The notes below the pieces were generated by a model. It had not been told where the DNA came from, did no database searches, and saw nothing but the letters and a program-made list of their open reading frames with translations. DNA of 64,000 nt from Stutzerimonas stutzeri (GTDB taxonomy: Bacteria > Pseudomonadota > Gammaproteobacteria > Pseudomonadales > Pseudomonadaceae): contig NZ_POUL01000003.1 in assembly GCF_002890895.1 (NCBI RefSeq), forward strand, positions 1-64,000. Reading direction: 5' to 3'. Below, in pieces: positions 31,817 through 39,769 of the stretch (position 1 is the stretch's first letter; each line of letters begins with the position of its first letter). Made by a program: the position numbers and the translations under genes.

Positions 31817-32363
31817 TAATCGGCTGGGGCAGATGGCGTGGCTACCGTAGCGTAAAACGGGCGGCGTTCCGTTTGCGCCCACAAGCCTTTGCGCCGCTTG
31901 ATATCTCGCCGTTCACCTGCGGACATGGCCTGTTCATGCCGCGACATTGACGCAGTGTTCCGAGGCCATGTTGTTATAGGGCAGCTGTGTCGTTTGACTC
32001 TGACGTATTCACCGGTGGGCTGAAGCCCACCCTACGAAGTTATGGCGCGCCGTACTCTGGCTTGCCCGTTTGGGAAGGACGTTGCTTTGATGGACGCAAG
32101 CCCACTCTGCCGGATGGCCGAGCTATGCGGTCGGAGCACGCCGGCGGTTTTGTAGGGGGCTTCAGCGCACCAAGGCATCTATCGAGCGGCTGTTGCCCGC
32201 CAAGCTTGATGCCGCTATCCATTCTCCCGAAGCTGCCTCGGGGGACGGTGATTCCAAGGGTGGATGTCGCGCTTTACATCCACCACCACACCGCTCGGTG
32301 GATCGCTACCCGGTGAATCGCCACCCGGTAAATCGTTCAGGCGTGATCCACCCTACCAACGGC
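31719..32363. other. Repeat-rich region between norD and dnrP
   Basis: No believable gene. It contains most of repeat copy 4, a short GGTGGGCTGAAGCCCACC hairpin with CTAC (32014-32035) and repeat copy 5 (32257-32356), which ends 8 bp from the dnrP stop. Confidence 0.7.
32257..32356. repeat. GTAGGGTGGAT-family nested palindrome, copy 5
   Basis: AGGGTGGATGTCGCGCTTTACATCCACC at the left and GCGTGATCCACCCTAC at the right; orientation as copy 1. Located between the convergent norD and dnrP genes. Confidence 0.75.
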
Positions 32364-32555
32364 CTAGAACAGGTTGCGCGGCAGCCAGACGATCATCACC
32401 GCGCAGAACACCGCAAGACCGATACAGAACCAGAAGAATCTGTTTTGACGGCGATCCCCTGCGGTGTCGGCCAGGGCGGGTAGGGGCATGCCGCAGTTGC
32501 TGCATTCGGCTTCCTGCGGCGGATTGGGTTGCTGGCAATACAGGCATCTGGGCAT
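32364..32555 (-). CDS. dnrP: DnrP, small zinc-ribbon membrane protein
   Basis: 63 aa. The N-terminal zinc ribbon has CLYC and CSNCG (about residues 4-7 and 18-22); a single C-terminal transmembrane helix follows (FFWFCIGLAVFCAVMIVWL). This is the small protein called DnrP in Pseudomonas denitrification clusters; its function is unknown. It lies 142 bp downstream of dnrD on the same strand and has its own DNR box. Confidence 0.8.
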   Translation of the reverse strand: MPRCLYCQQPNPPQEAECSNCGMPLPALADTAGDRRQNRFFWFCIGLAVFCAVMIVWLPRNLF

Positions 32556-32610
32556 GGCAGCGTCCTCTCTAGTTCACTTCCAGCTTGCCATGCACTGCTG
32601 CTGTTAGAGG

Positions 32611-32624
32611 TTGACGGTAATCAA
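32611..32624. promoter_or_regulatory. DNR box before dnrP
   Basis: TTGACGGTAATCAA, 9 of 10 fixed positions. It lies between the dnrD stop and the dnrP start, 56 bp upstream of dnrP. Confidence 0.75.
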
Positions 32625-32697
32625 TGAGTTGCAAGAGGTTCGCGCCCCTGCATCAACTGCCCCCAAGGGGCTGGTGAGCAGGTGTATCGCTGGCGCG

Positions 32698-33390
32698 TTA
32701 CTCGAAGGATTCGAGCCGTTGACGATCAAGGATGGTGATCTGCCGGCCTTCCTGGGTGATGATCTCCTCATCGATCAAGCGCCTGATGATCCGCGAGAAT
32801 GTCTCCGGCTGGATCGACAGATGGCCGGCGATCAGCTGCTTGGCCATGGGCAACTCAAAGCTGCTGCCTTCATCCTTCAAGCGTGCCAGCTGAGTCATCA
32901 GATAGCGCACCACGCGGTGAGTGGCGTTCTTCAGCGAAAGGGTTTCGATTTCGTTGATGCGCTGGTGCAAGCGCACGCTGAGCTTGCCGAGCAGGGCGAA
33001 GGAAAGCTTCTGGTTCGCTTCCAGCAGGCGCATGTAGGCCGCATTGGAGAAGCGATAGACCTGCGTCGGACAGACAGCCTGGGCCGAGGCGACATAGTTG
33101 GGCGTGTCCATCAGCATCATCGCTTCGGCAAAGGTCTGGCGATTGCCGATCACCTCGAAGACTTTCTCCTGCCCGTCCGGGGTGAGGCGGTAGATTTTCA
33201 CCGCGCCGGAAATCACGAAATAGAACGAATGCGCCGGTTCGCCCTGATGAAAAAGGTTGTCGCCCTTGTCCAGGTTGAGCAACTGACTTGCGCTCATCAG
33301 CTCGTCCATCTGTTCGTCGTTCAGGGGTTCGAACAGGTGGTGGCTGCGCAGAATCTGGTTGTGTACGCGGTGAAGCACCATGCAAGGCAT
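32698..33390 (-). CDS. dnrD: DnrD, NO-responsive CRP/FNR-family regulator of denitrification
   Basis: 230 aa, Dnr subgroup: cNMP-binding-like sensor fold (about residues 20-140) and a C-terminal HTH with recognition helix PETFSRIIRRL, where E-xx-SR reads TTGAT half sites. The Cys cluster of FNR is absent (only one Cys near the N-terminus), so oxygen sensing through a 4Fe-4S cluster is excluded; Dnr proteins sense NO through heme. In P. stutzeri DnrD activates nirS and nor genes, and perfect boxes for it are present here. Name given by position between nor and dnrN. Confidence 0.88.
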   Translation of the reverse strand: MPCMVLHRVHNQILRSHHLFEPLNDEQMDELMSASQLLNLDKGDNLFHQGEPAHSFYFVISGAVKIYRLTPDGQEKVFEVIGNRQTFAEAMMLMDTPNYVASAQAVCPTQVYRFSNAAYMRLLEANQKLSFALLGKLSVRLHQRINEIETLSLKNATHRVVRYLMTQLARLKDEGSSFELPMAKQLIAGHLSIQPETFSRIIRRLIDEEIITQEGRQITILDRQRLESFE

Positions 33391-33578
33391 CCTTAATTTC
33401 TAATAATTGAGTCGTCTGCAATCATGTTTGCAGAGCGGAACGGTACCTGCGCTCGAACAGGCAGGCCGAAGCTGCTTCGAGAGCGCAGTGAAAAGTCTTA
33501 CAGAGCCTAGCCCAGATGCCATGGCGCGAGTATTGATGCAGGCCGGATTAGGCTGACGCAGATCCTTCCGCGCATGCC

Positions 33579-33794
33579 TTACCGAAGCGGTTTTCGGTCT
33601 CGCTCCAGTGAGGCGCTGTCGGTGGTCCATCGCTGATCGATGTCAGTGGGCAACGCAGGGCGCGTACCCAGCTCGTTGTGACTGCCTGTCGCCTGTGCGG
33701 TATCGATCACCACGTCGAGTGCCACGCCGCTGGCCAGCGCCAGCATCGACGCCATTGCAAGGCCCCAGGCCAGGGGTTGGATGACTGCTTTCAT
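33579..33794 (-). CDS. Small exported or membrane-anchored protein of the dnrN operon
   Basis: 71 aa. ATG at 33794 has GGAGG five bases upstream, the best ribosome binding site nearby. Residues 1-28 (MKAVIQPLAWGLAMASMLALASG) are a signal peptide or membrane anchor. The rest is a short polar tail (ATGSHNELGTRPALPTDIDQRW) without Cys and without recognisable domain. It begins 56 bp after the dnrN stop on the same strand, so it probably shares the sigma-54 promoter and would be NO-induced. Family not recognised. Confidence 0.6.
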   Translation of the reverse strand: MKAVIQPLAWGLAMASMLALASGVALDVVIDTAQATGSHNELGTRPALPTDIDQRWTTDSASLERDRKPLR

Positions 33795-33850
33795 GTGCAC
33801 CTCCGGTACTGCAGGGGGCGGGCCGTCTGGCCCGTAGCGTTGAGGTCGTT

Positions 33851-34522
33851 TCAGTGTGCGGGTGCCTGGGCGAACAGGATGTTGTTCTCCAGATGAATGT
33901 GCTGCATCAGATCGCCACGCAGTTCTTCGAGCCCGCGATACAGCGCACGCCAGGTGTTGCAGGCGTTCGCGGGCGGGGTGATGTCGTTGGTCAGTTCGGC
34001 CAGCCGTTGCAGCGCGGCGCCGTGCTGATCGTGTTCATAGCGCATCACCGCAATCGGACCCTGGGTCTGGGGTAGCTGAGTGTTGCGTTGCAGCATGGGG
34101 AAGAGAATCTGCTCTTCCTTGAGCATGTGGCTCTCCAACTCCTGCTGCATGCTCCAGAGGTGCTCGGCGAGGCCGGTCGGGCAGTCCGGCTTGTTGCCGT
34201 GGACTGTTTCGACACGACTGGCCAGGCGAATGAGTTCGGGCAGTTGGTCGCGATGACGCTCGTGGAAGCGTTCGAGGATGAATTCGATCAGCGCACTTGC
34301 GGGCTCGCCGCGCCAGTCTGGCTCCGTCGCCGGTTCCCCCGTCAGTGCGGCGAGCTCGCCTGCGATGACCTGGGCGTCGAGGTTGCGCTGCAGGGCGGCG
34401 TCGCGCAGCGGGGTGTCTCCACCGCAGCAGAAGTCCAGTTTGTACTGGCGAAACACGCGTGTGGCACCAGGGATCCGGCAGGCCAGGCTGCCCAGGGTTT
34501 GGTCGGTAAGTGCAGTCGTCAT
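33851..34522 (-). CDS. dnrN: DnrN, RIC/YtfE-type di-iron protein for nitrosative damage repair
   Basis: 223 aa. The N-terminal ScdA-like domain has the Cys pair C32-C33 in DFCCGG, followed by a hemerythrin-like four-helix bundle with conserved His/Glu (FHERHRDQLPEL, HMLKEEQILFPM, HDQHGAAL, HIHLENNILF). RIC proteins repair iron-sulfur clusters damaged by NO. The ATG at 34522 is used; a longer frame exists, but the sigma-54 promoter would start transcription near 34547, inside it. Divergent from norR. Confidence 0.93.
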   Translation of the reverse strand: MTTALTDQTLGSLACRIPGATRVFRQYKLDFCCGGDTPLRDAALQRNLDAQVIAGELAALTGEPATEPDWRGEPASALIEFILERFHERHRDQLPELIRLASRVETVHGNKPDCPTGLAEHLWSMQQELESHMLKEEQILFPMLQRNTQLPQTQGPIAVMRYEHDQHGAALQRLAELTNDITPPANACNTWRALYRGLEELRGDLMQHIHLENNILFAQAPAH

Positions 34523-34558
34523 GGCGGCGTTCCATGAGTGGATGTTGCTTGTACTGGA

Positions 34559-34573
34559 GCAAACCCTGTGCCA
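34559..34573 (-). promoter_or_regulatory. Sigma-54 promoter of dnrN
   Basis: On the minus strand TGGCAC-N5-TTGC: GG and GC are separated by exactly 10 bases, as required at -24/-12. Predicted start of transcription is near 34547, giving a leader of about 25 nt before dnrN. It fits with the neighbouring sigma-54 activator NorR. Confidence 0.8.
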
Positions 34574-34613
34574 TGGGCAAGTCATTGATTATCAGAAGGA
34601 AAATAATTTGATT

Positions 34614-34669
34614 GGTGAAATTTACCCAGGCGGTATAGGGTTTAAAAAACCTTACGGGTAGTAATCACC
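34614..34669. promoter_or_regulatory. Three NorR enhancer sites between dnrN and norR
   Basis: Three perfect GGT-N7-ACC dyads at 34614-34626, 34639-34651 and 34657-34669, matching the GT-N7-AC core known for NorR. They lie about 67-122 bp upstream of the predicted dnrN transcription start. The third ends directly before the norR ATG, so NorR binding may also limit its own expression. Confidence 0.8.
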
Positions 34670-36199
34670 ATGATGGAAGAAGCCCTGCTTGCCGATCTTG
34701 TCACCGAGCTGCCCAATGCGGTTCGCCTGCAACGCTTGGTGCACACGCTGCATCAGCGCTTTCGCTGTGGAGCAGTAGTGCTGCTACGCCTCGATGACGA
34801 CACGCTGCGCCCGCTGGCGGCGGTGGGGCTGGTGCAGGAGGCACTGGGGCGGCGCTTCGTGGTGGCTCAGCATCCCCGATTGGCGGCGATTCTCTCGCAA
34901 CGCGAGCCCACCTGGTTCGAGCCTGACAGTCGATTGCCCGACCCCTACGACGGTCTGCTTGATGCGCATGTCGGCGAACCCTTGCCGGTGCACGACTGCA
35001 TGGGCGTCAGCCTGTTCGTCGAGGGCAAACTGTGGGGAGCGCTGACCCTCGATGCACTGCACGCAGGGACTTTCGACGACGACGCGCGGCGCGACCTGCA
35101 GCGCTACACCCTGGTGATCGAGGCGGCCATCCGTATTACCCGGTTGGAGCACGAAAACCGCGGTCTGCGCCTCGCACGCAGTGACGTGCTGGAAACCACA
35201 CAGGTGCCGGGCGACGGCGAGATTCTCGGGCAAAGCGCCGTGATTCGCGAGCTGTTGCGTGAGCTGGAAGTGGTTGCCGACTCGGAGCTGCCGGTGCTGC
35301 TCCTGGGTGAAACCGGCGTGGGCAAGGAGTTGTTCGCACGCTGGCTGCATCGTCACTCGCGGCGGCGCAACAAACCGCTGGTGCTGGTCAATTGCGCGGC
35401 GTTGCCCGAATCGCTGGCCGAAAGCGAGCTGTTCGGTCATGTGAAGGGTGCCTTCTCCGGTGCAACCACCGACCGGCCTGGCCGTTTCGATGCGGCGAAC
35501 GGCGGCACGCTGCTGCTCGATGAGGTAGGCGAGCTACCGCTGGTGGTGCAGGCCAAGCTGCTGCGCACCTTGCAGAATGGGGAAATCCAGCGCCTCGGGG
35601 CTGACAAGCCGCGTCAGGTCGATGTGCGCATTATCGCGGCGACCAACCGCAACTTGCGCGACAGCGTACGTGACGGGCATTTCCGCGCTGATCTCTATCA
35701 CCGTCTTTCGGTTTATCCAGCGCCGATTCCGCCTCTGCGCGAACGCGGCAACGATGTTCTGATTCTGGCGGGCTACTTTCTCGAATTGAACCGTGCGCGT
35801 CTGGGCCTGCGCAGCATGCGGCTGTCGCCCGCTGCCGAACGGGCATTGCTCGGCTATGGCTGGCCGGGCAACGTCCGGGAGCTGGAGCACGTGATCAGCC
35901 GAGCGGCGCTGCGGTTGCTCAGCCGGGGCGCCTCGCGCAGCGAAATCCTCACGCTGGAACCGGACCTGCTGGCGCTGGACAACGAGCACGCCAGCTCTTT
36001 CGCCCCGGCTGCCGATGTAGCGCCCGCGCCCGCAGTAGAGGAGATCGTTTCGTTGCGCGAAGCCGTCGATGGCGCCCAGCGCCAGGCGATCATCCGGGCG
36101 CTGGAGGCCAGTGGAGAGAACTGGGCGCAGGCCGCGCGGTTGCTGGACGTCGATTCGAGCAACCTGCACAAACTGGCGCGGCGGCTGAAACTGAAATGA
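34670..36199 (+). CDS. norR: NorR, NO-sensing sigma-54-dependent activator
   Basis: 509 aa: N-terminal GAF domain (about 20-165), AAA+ domain (about 185-415) and a C-terminal Fis-type HTH. The likely non-heme iron ligands of NorR can be aligned: Arg70, Asp91, Asp94, Cys110, Asp128. Walker A is GETGVGKE. The sigma-54 contact loop reads GAFSGA instead of the usual GAFTGA. No ribosome binding site is visible before ATG 34670, where a NorR site directly abuts the start. Target: divergent dnrN with its sigma-54 promoter. Confidence 0.95.
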   Translation: MMEEALLADLVTELPNAVRLQRLVHTLHQRFRCGAVVLLRLDDDTLRPLAAVGLVQEALGRRFVVAQHPRLAAILSQREPTWFEPDSRLPDPYDGLLDAHVGEPLPVHDCMGVSLFVEGKLWGALTLDALHAGTFDDDARRDLQRYTLVIEAAIRITRLEHENRGLRLARSDVLETTQVPGDGEILGQSAVIRELLRELEVVADSELPVLLLGETGVGKELFARWLHRHSRRRNKPLVLVNCAALPESLAESELFGHVKGAFSGATTDRPGRFDAANGGTLLLDEVGELPLVVQAKLLRTLQNGEIQRLGADKPRQVDVRIIAATNRNLRDSVRDGHFRADLYHRLSVYPAPIPPLRERGNDVLILAGYFLELNRARLGLRSMRLSPAAERALLGYGWPGNVRELEHVISRAALRLLSRGASRSEILTLEPDLLALDNEHASSFAPAADVAPAPAVEEIVSLREAVDGAQRQAIIRALEASGENWAQAARLLDVDSSNLHKLARRLKLK

Positions 36200-36307
36200 G
36201 GCGGTCGACCAAGCCGCAATACCGCTGGCGGTTGTTCCGCCAGTCGGCGTGAGTTGTCTTCGAGGTGTCGCGGTCTAAGCTCCAACTATCACCAACAGGA
36301 GACTTCC

Positions 36308-36517
36308 ATGGCTCTGGACCATGACCAGTTCAACCAGCTGCTGAGCGAGGCCCAGGCCCACGCCGACCGTGCCGCCAGCGAGAACAACCCGCAGCACTAT
36401 CAGCAGGCTTTCGAATCCAGCCTCAAGGCGATGCGCCTGCTCGCTGAAGAGTCCGGCAACTGGCGGGACGCCGTTGTTCGCGCGACCGAGGAGTTTCAGG
36501 GCGACGAAGGGATATAG
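36308..36517 (+). CDS. Conserved-looking small hypothetical protein
   Basis: 69 aa, acidic and helical (MALDHDQFNQLLSEAQAHADRAASENNP...RATEEFQGDEGI), no membrane segment, no Cys. ATG at 36308 follows CAGGAGAC. It lies 108 bp after norR on the same strand and may be a separate unit. Family not recognised. Confidence 0.6.
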   Translation: MALDHDQFNQLLSEAQAHADRAASENNPQHYQQAFESSLKAMRLLAEESGNWRDAVVRATEEFQGDEGI

Positions 36518-36826
36518 CGCGACGCCAGTCCGAGACGGAGGCCGCGCACCATTGCGCTGGCCTGATCGCCCGGCCGCGCACGCGTCTGCTTGGGACTTGC
36601 CTCGCCGGGCAGTCTTGAGCCTCCGCCAGCGCTGCCCTTTACCCTGTCCTGGCGACTCGTTTCGCTCGGGGCGCCCTGTTCAGAGCGCCTCCTCAGCTTT
36701 GCCTCCTTGACGCTTATCAATGCCTCCCACTGGAGGCCTACCTAGACTGCCGACTTTCCGTCCGGCCCGGACGGGCACCTTTGCCGCAGGCAGGGTGCGC
36801 ATGATTCCGCATGTCTAGGAGTTGCC
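36518..36826. other. Intergenic region before ubiU
   Basis: No gene seen. It contains a DNR box at 36707-36720 and otherwise only ordinary GC-rich sequence. Confidence 0.6.
36707..36720. promoter_or_regulatory. DNR/FNR box before ubiUVT
   Basis: TTGACGCTTATCAA matches the dyad in 9 of 10 fixed positions and ends 106 bp before the ubiU start. It implies anaerobic induction of O2-independent ubiquinone synthesis together with denitrification. Confidence 0.75.
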
Positions 36827-37822
36827 ATGCACTTGGTCTGTCCAGCAGGTAGCCTGCCCGCGCTCAAGGCTGCCGTCCAGCAGGGTGCCGATGCCGTTTA
36901 TGTCGGCTTTCGGGACGACACCAACGCCCGTCATTTCGCCGGCCTCAACATGGATGCGAAGCAGCTCGACAAGGGGCTGCAGTTGATCCGCGAAAAGCGT
37001 CGCCAGCTCTATATTGCCGTCAACACCTACGCCCAGCCGCAAGGCTGGTCCCGCTGGCAGCGTGCGGTCGATCAGGCCGCCGACCTCGGTGTCGACGCGC
37101 TGATCGCCGCCGATCCAGGCGTGCTCGGTTACGCCGCCAAACACCATCCGCAGCTCAACCTGCACCTGTCGGTCCAGGGTTCGGCGACCAATGCCGCCGC
37201 GCTGGCCTTTTACCAACAGCGCTACAACATCAAGCGCGCCGTGCTGCCGCGGGTGCTGTCGCTCAAGCAGGTCAAGCAGGTCGCCGCCAGCAGTCCGGTG
37301 CCTATCGAAGTGTTCGCTTTCGGCAGCCTGTGCATCATGGCCGAGGGCCGTTGTCACCTGTCTTCCTACCTCACCGGCGAATCTCCGAATCTGTGCGGCG
37401 TCTGTTCGCCAGCCAAGGCGGTGCGCTGGAGCGAGGAGCCGGAAGGGCTGACTTCGCGGCTGAACAACGTGCTCATCGACCGTTATGCCGAAGGCGAATC
37501 AGCCGGCTATCCGACGCTTTGCAAGGGCCGCTTCATGGTCAACGGCGAGCGCTTCCATGCACTGGAGGAGCCCACCAGCCTGAATACCCTCGACCTTATT
37601 CCGGAGCTGGCCAACATCGGCGTCACGGCGATGAAGATCGAGGGGCGGCAACGCAGCCCCGCCTATGTCGAGCAGGTCACCCGCGTCTGGCGCTCGGCGC
37701 TCGATGCCTATCTGCAGGCGCCGCAGCGTTATGCCGTGCAGCCCGGCTGGCGTGACGTGCTCGACGGCTTGTCGGAGGGCTCGCAAACGACCCTCGGCGC
37801 CTACCACCGGGCGTGGCAGTGA
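36827..37822 (+). CDS. ubiU: UbiU, O2-independent ubiquinone hydroxylation subunit (U32 family)
   Basis: 331 aa peptidase-U32-like protein. With UbiV it forms the iron-sulfur heterodimer that hydroxylates the ubiquinone ring without oxygen. Cluster cysteines are seen in GSLCIMAEGRCHLSSYL, LCGVCSP and LCKGRF. N-terminus MHLVCPAGSLPALKAAVQQGADAVY is typical. Called YhbU in older annotations. First of ubiUVT; the quinone it makes serves the respiratory chains encoded in this window. Confidence 0.93.
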   Translation: MHLVCPAGSLPALKAAVQQGADAVYVGFRDDTNARHFAGLNMDAKQLDKGLQLIREKRRQLYIAVNTYAQPQGWSRWQRAVDQAADLGVDALIAADPGVLGYAAKHHPQLNLHLSVQGSATNAAALAFYQQRYNIKRAVLPRVLSLKQVKQVAASSPVPIEVFAFGSLCIMAEGRCHLSSYLTGESPNLCGVCSPAKAVRWSEEPEGLTSRLNNVLIDRYAEGESAGYPTLCKGRFMVNGERFHALEEPTSLNTLDLIPELANIGVTAMKIEGRQRSPAYVEQVTRVWRSALDAYLQAPQRYAVQPGWRDVLDGLSEGSQTTLGAYHRAWQ

Positions 37823-37844
37823 ACCTCTTCAGCAAGGAGCAGTT

Positions 37845-38735
37845 ATGAAACTCAGCCTAGGCCCCGTGCTGTTCTATTGGGATCGCCAGCACACCCTCGA
37901 TTTCTACGCCGACATGGCAGACATGCCGCTGGATGTGATCTATCTCGGCGAAACCGTCTGTTCCAAGCGCCGCGACATGGGCCTGGACGACTGGCTCGGT
38001 CTGGCCCGCGAGCTCAAACAGCAGTCGACGGCGCAGCTGGTGCTGTCCGGCCTGGCGCTGGTCGAGGCGGCTTCGGAGCTGTCCAGCCTGCGCCGGCTCT
38101 GCGAGAACGGCGAACTGCTGGTCGAAGCCAATGACATGGGCGCCGTGCAGTACCTGTCCGAGAGAGGCTTGCCCTTTGTTGGCGGTCCGGCGCTCAACCT
38201 CTACAACGGCCATGCACTGGCCGAACTGGTCAGCAGCGGCATGCAGCGTTGGGTTCCGCCAGTGGAAATCTCCGGGACCATGATCCGCGACGCGCGAGCG
38301 CAGTTGTCGCAGCTCGGTGTCGCCATGCCGGAAATCGAGATCTTCGCCTACGGCCACCTTCCGCTGGCCTATTCGGCGCGCTGCTTCACCGCTCGCGCCG
38401 AAAACCGACCGAAGGATGATTGCCAGTTCTGCTGCCAGAACTATCCCGAAGGTATCCCGCTGTTGAGCCAGGAGGGCGAGGCGCTGTTCACCATCAATGG
38501 TATCCAGACCCTGTCGGCCTCGGTCAGCAACCTGCTGGCGGACTATCCGGCGCTGGTCGACAGCGGGGCCGAGCTGCTGCGGCTAAGCCCGCGTGCGTCG
38601 GGCATGATCGAGGTGGTGCAGGCATTTGACGCGGTGCGCAACGGCGGCCTGCCACCGCTCGCCGTCGACGGCTGCAACGGTTACTGGCATGGCCAGCCCG
38701 GCATGCTGCGCGCCGAGGAGGCCGGATTATGCTGA
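37845..38735 (+). CDS. ubiV: UbiV, O2-independent ubiquinone hydroxylation subunit (U32 family)
   Basis: 296 aa partner of UbiU, with cluster cysteines in VCSKRRD and in the RCFTAR...DDCQFCCQNYPEG segment. ATG at 37845 follows AAGGAGCAG, 22 bp after ubiU. The stop overlaps ubiT by 7 bp. Confidence 0.93.
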   Translation: MKLSLGPVLFYWDRQHTLDFYADMADMPLDVIYLGETVCSKRRDMGLDDWLGLARELKQQSTAQLVLSGLALVEAASELSSLRRLCENGELLVEANDMGAVQYLSERGLPFVGGPALNLYNGHALAELVSSGMQRWVPPVEISGTMIRDARAQLSQLGVAMPEIEIFAYGHLPLAYSARCFTARAENRPKDDCQFCCQNYPEGIPLLSQEGEALFTINGIQTLSASVSNLLADYPALVDSGAELLRLSPRASGMIEVVQAFDAVRNGGLPPLAVDGCNGYWHGQPGMLRAEEAGLC

Positions 38736-39223
38736 AGCCTCGGGCGCACCTGTTGAAACTCGGAGAGCATCTGTTGCCGCTGGCTGCGCGAACCCCGTTC
38801 GCGCTGCAACGTATCGCGCTGGAGCGCAGCCTCAATCAGGTCTTTGCTGAGCCCCTGGCTGATGATGCCTTCGAGGCACTGGAAGGTAACTGGATGCGCC
38901 TGGAAGTCGCCGACCTCAACCTGGCCTGGTGCCTGAGTTGCGATGGGCAGAAGCTGCGCATCGCCGAGCAGGTGCCGGTTCAGGTCACCATTCGCGGCAA
39001 CTGGCGGGAATTCCTGCTGCTCGCCAGTCGCCAGGAAGACCCCGATACGCTGTTCTTTCGCCGCCGGTTGGTGATCGAAGGCGACACCGAACTCGGCCTG
39101 GCCATCAAGAACCTGATCGACAGTCTGGACCCGGACCTGCTGCCGCCATGGCTGTGGAAACTGCTGCAGGGCGCGGGAGAGGAAGTGGCGCTGGCTGGTT
39201 GTGCGCAGCCGGTCAGTGCCTGA
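38729..39223 (+). CDS. ubiT: UbiT, SCP2-domain accessory protein of anaerobic ubiquinone synthesis
   Basis: 164 aa with a C-terminal SCP2 lipid-binding domain (DLNLAWCLSCDGQKLRIAEQVPVQVTIRGNWREF onward). UbiT is thought to bind ubiquinone intermediates. Translation is coupled to ubiV by overlap. Confidence 0.9.
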   Translation: MLKPRAHLLKLGEHLLPLAARTPFALQRIALERSLNQVFAEPLADDAFEALEGNWMRLEVADLNLAWCLSCDGQKLRIAEQVPVQVTIRGNWREFLLLASRQEDPDTLFFRRRLVIEGDTELGLAIKNLIDSLDPDLLPPWLWKLLQGAGEEVALAGCAQPVSA

Positions 39224-39277
39224 TCGAGCATTGACCGGTTAGGCCGACATCTCCCACCCAGTCGCCGCGGTGAGCCG

Positions 39278-39673
39278 CTACACCGAGTGCAGCTGGTGCC
39301 GCGGTTTCATCCGGTCGCTGGTGATGATGTTGCGCATGTCCTCGAACAGCGCATCGGCTTCGGCTTCGGAGCAGTCTTCGCGATAACGCTTGCGCAGACC
39401 GTAGCTGCTGAGGGTGATGTGAACGTTGGCAACAACGCCGTGCTGCGCCAGGCAGGCACGCGCGCAATGCAGCGGACAGCCGTCGATGGCCAGGATCGCC
39501 CGGCCGGAGTTGGCCTTGTTGACCAGCGAGCTCACCCGGCCACCGACACCGGCGATGCAGGACATTTCTGCCAGGCCGGCACGGTCCAGACGCACTGCGA
39601 GGGTATTGGCCAGTTGCGCCACATTGGAACAGCCCGAGCAGGCATACACCAGGGGCAGGCGAGGTTTGGACAT
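39278..39673 (-). CDS. DGC-domain putative zinc-binding protein
   Basis: 131 aa, Cys-rich: CSGCSN (near residue 13), CIAG, and the family motif DGCPLHCARACL. Start at ATG 39673 with GGGAGAAC before it; the frame is open 24 codons upstream without a good site. Function of the family is not known; Cys pairs suggest metal or redox chemistry. It is downstream of dnrS on the same strand, with a weak DNR-like box between them. Confidence 0.82.
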   Translation of the reverse strand: MSKPRLPLVYACSGCSNVAQLANTLAVRLDRAGLAEMSCIAGVGGRVSSLVNKANSGRAILAIDGCPLHCARACLAQHGVVANVHITLSSYGLRKRYREDCSEAEADALFEDMRNIITSDRMKPRHQLHSV

Positions 39674-39731
39674 GCTGTTCTCCCGATCTGTTAGGGCTAC
39701 GCCAGTATCCGCATCAATCCTGAAGTGACCC

Positions 39732-39745
39732 ATGACGGCCATCAA
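39732..39745. promoter_or_regulatory. Weak DNR/FNR-like box before the DGC gene
   Basis: ATGACGGCCATCAA, 8 of 10 fixed positions, located between the dnrS stop and the DGC-protein start (59 bp upstream of the latter). Confidence 0.45.
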
Positions 39746-39769
39746 GAAGCTGGGGCAATCCGCCGCAGC

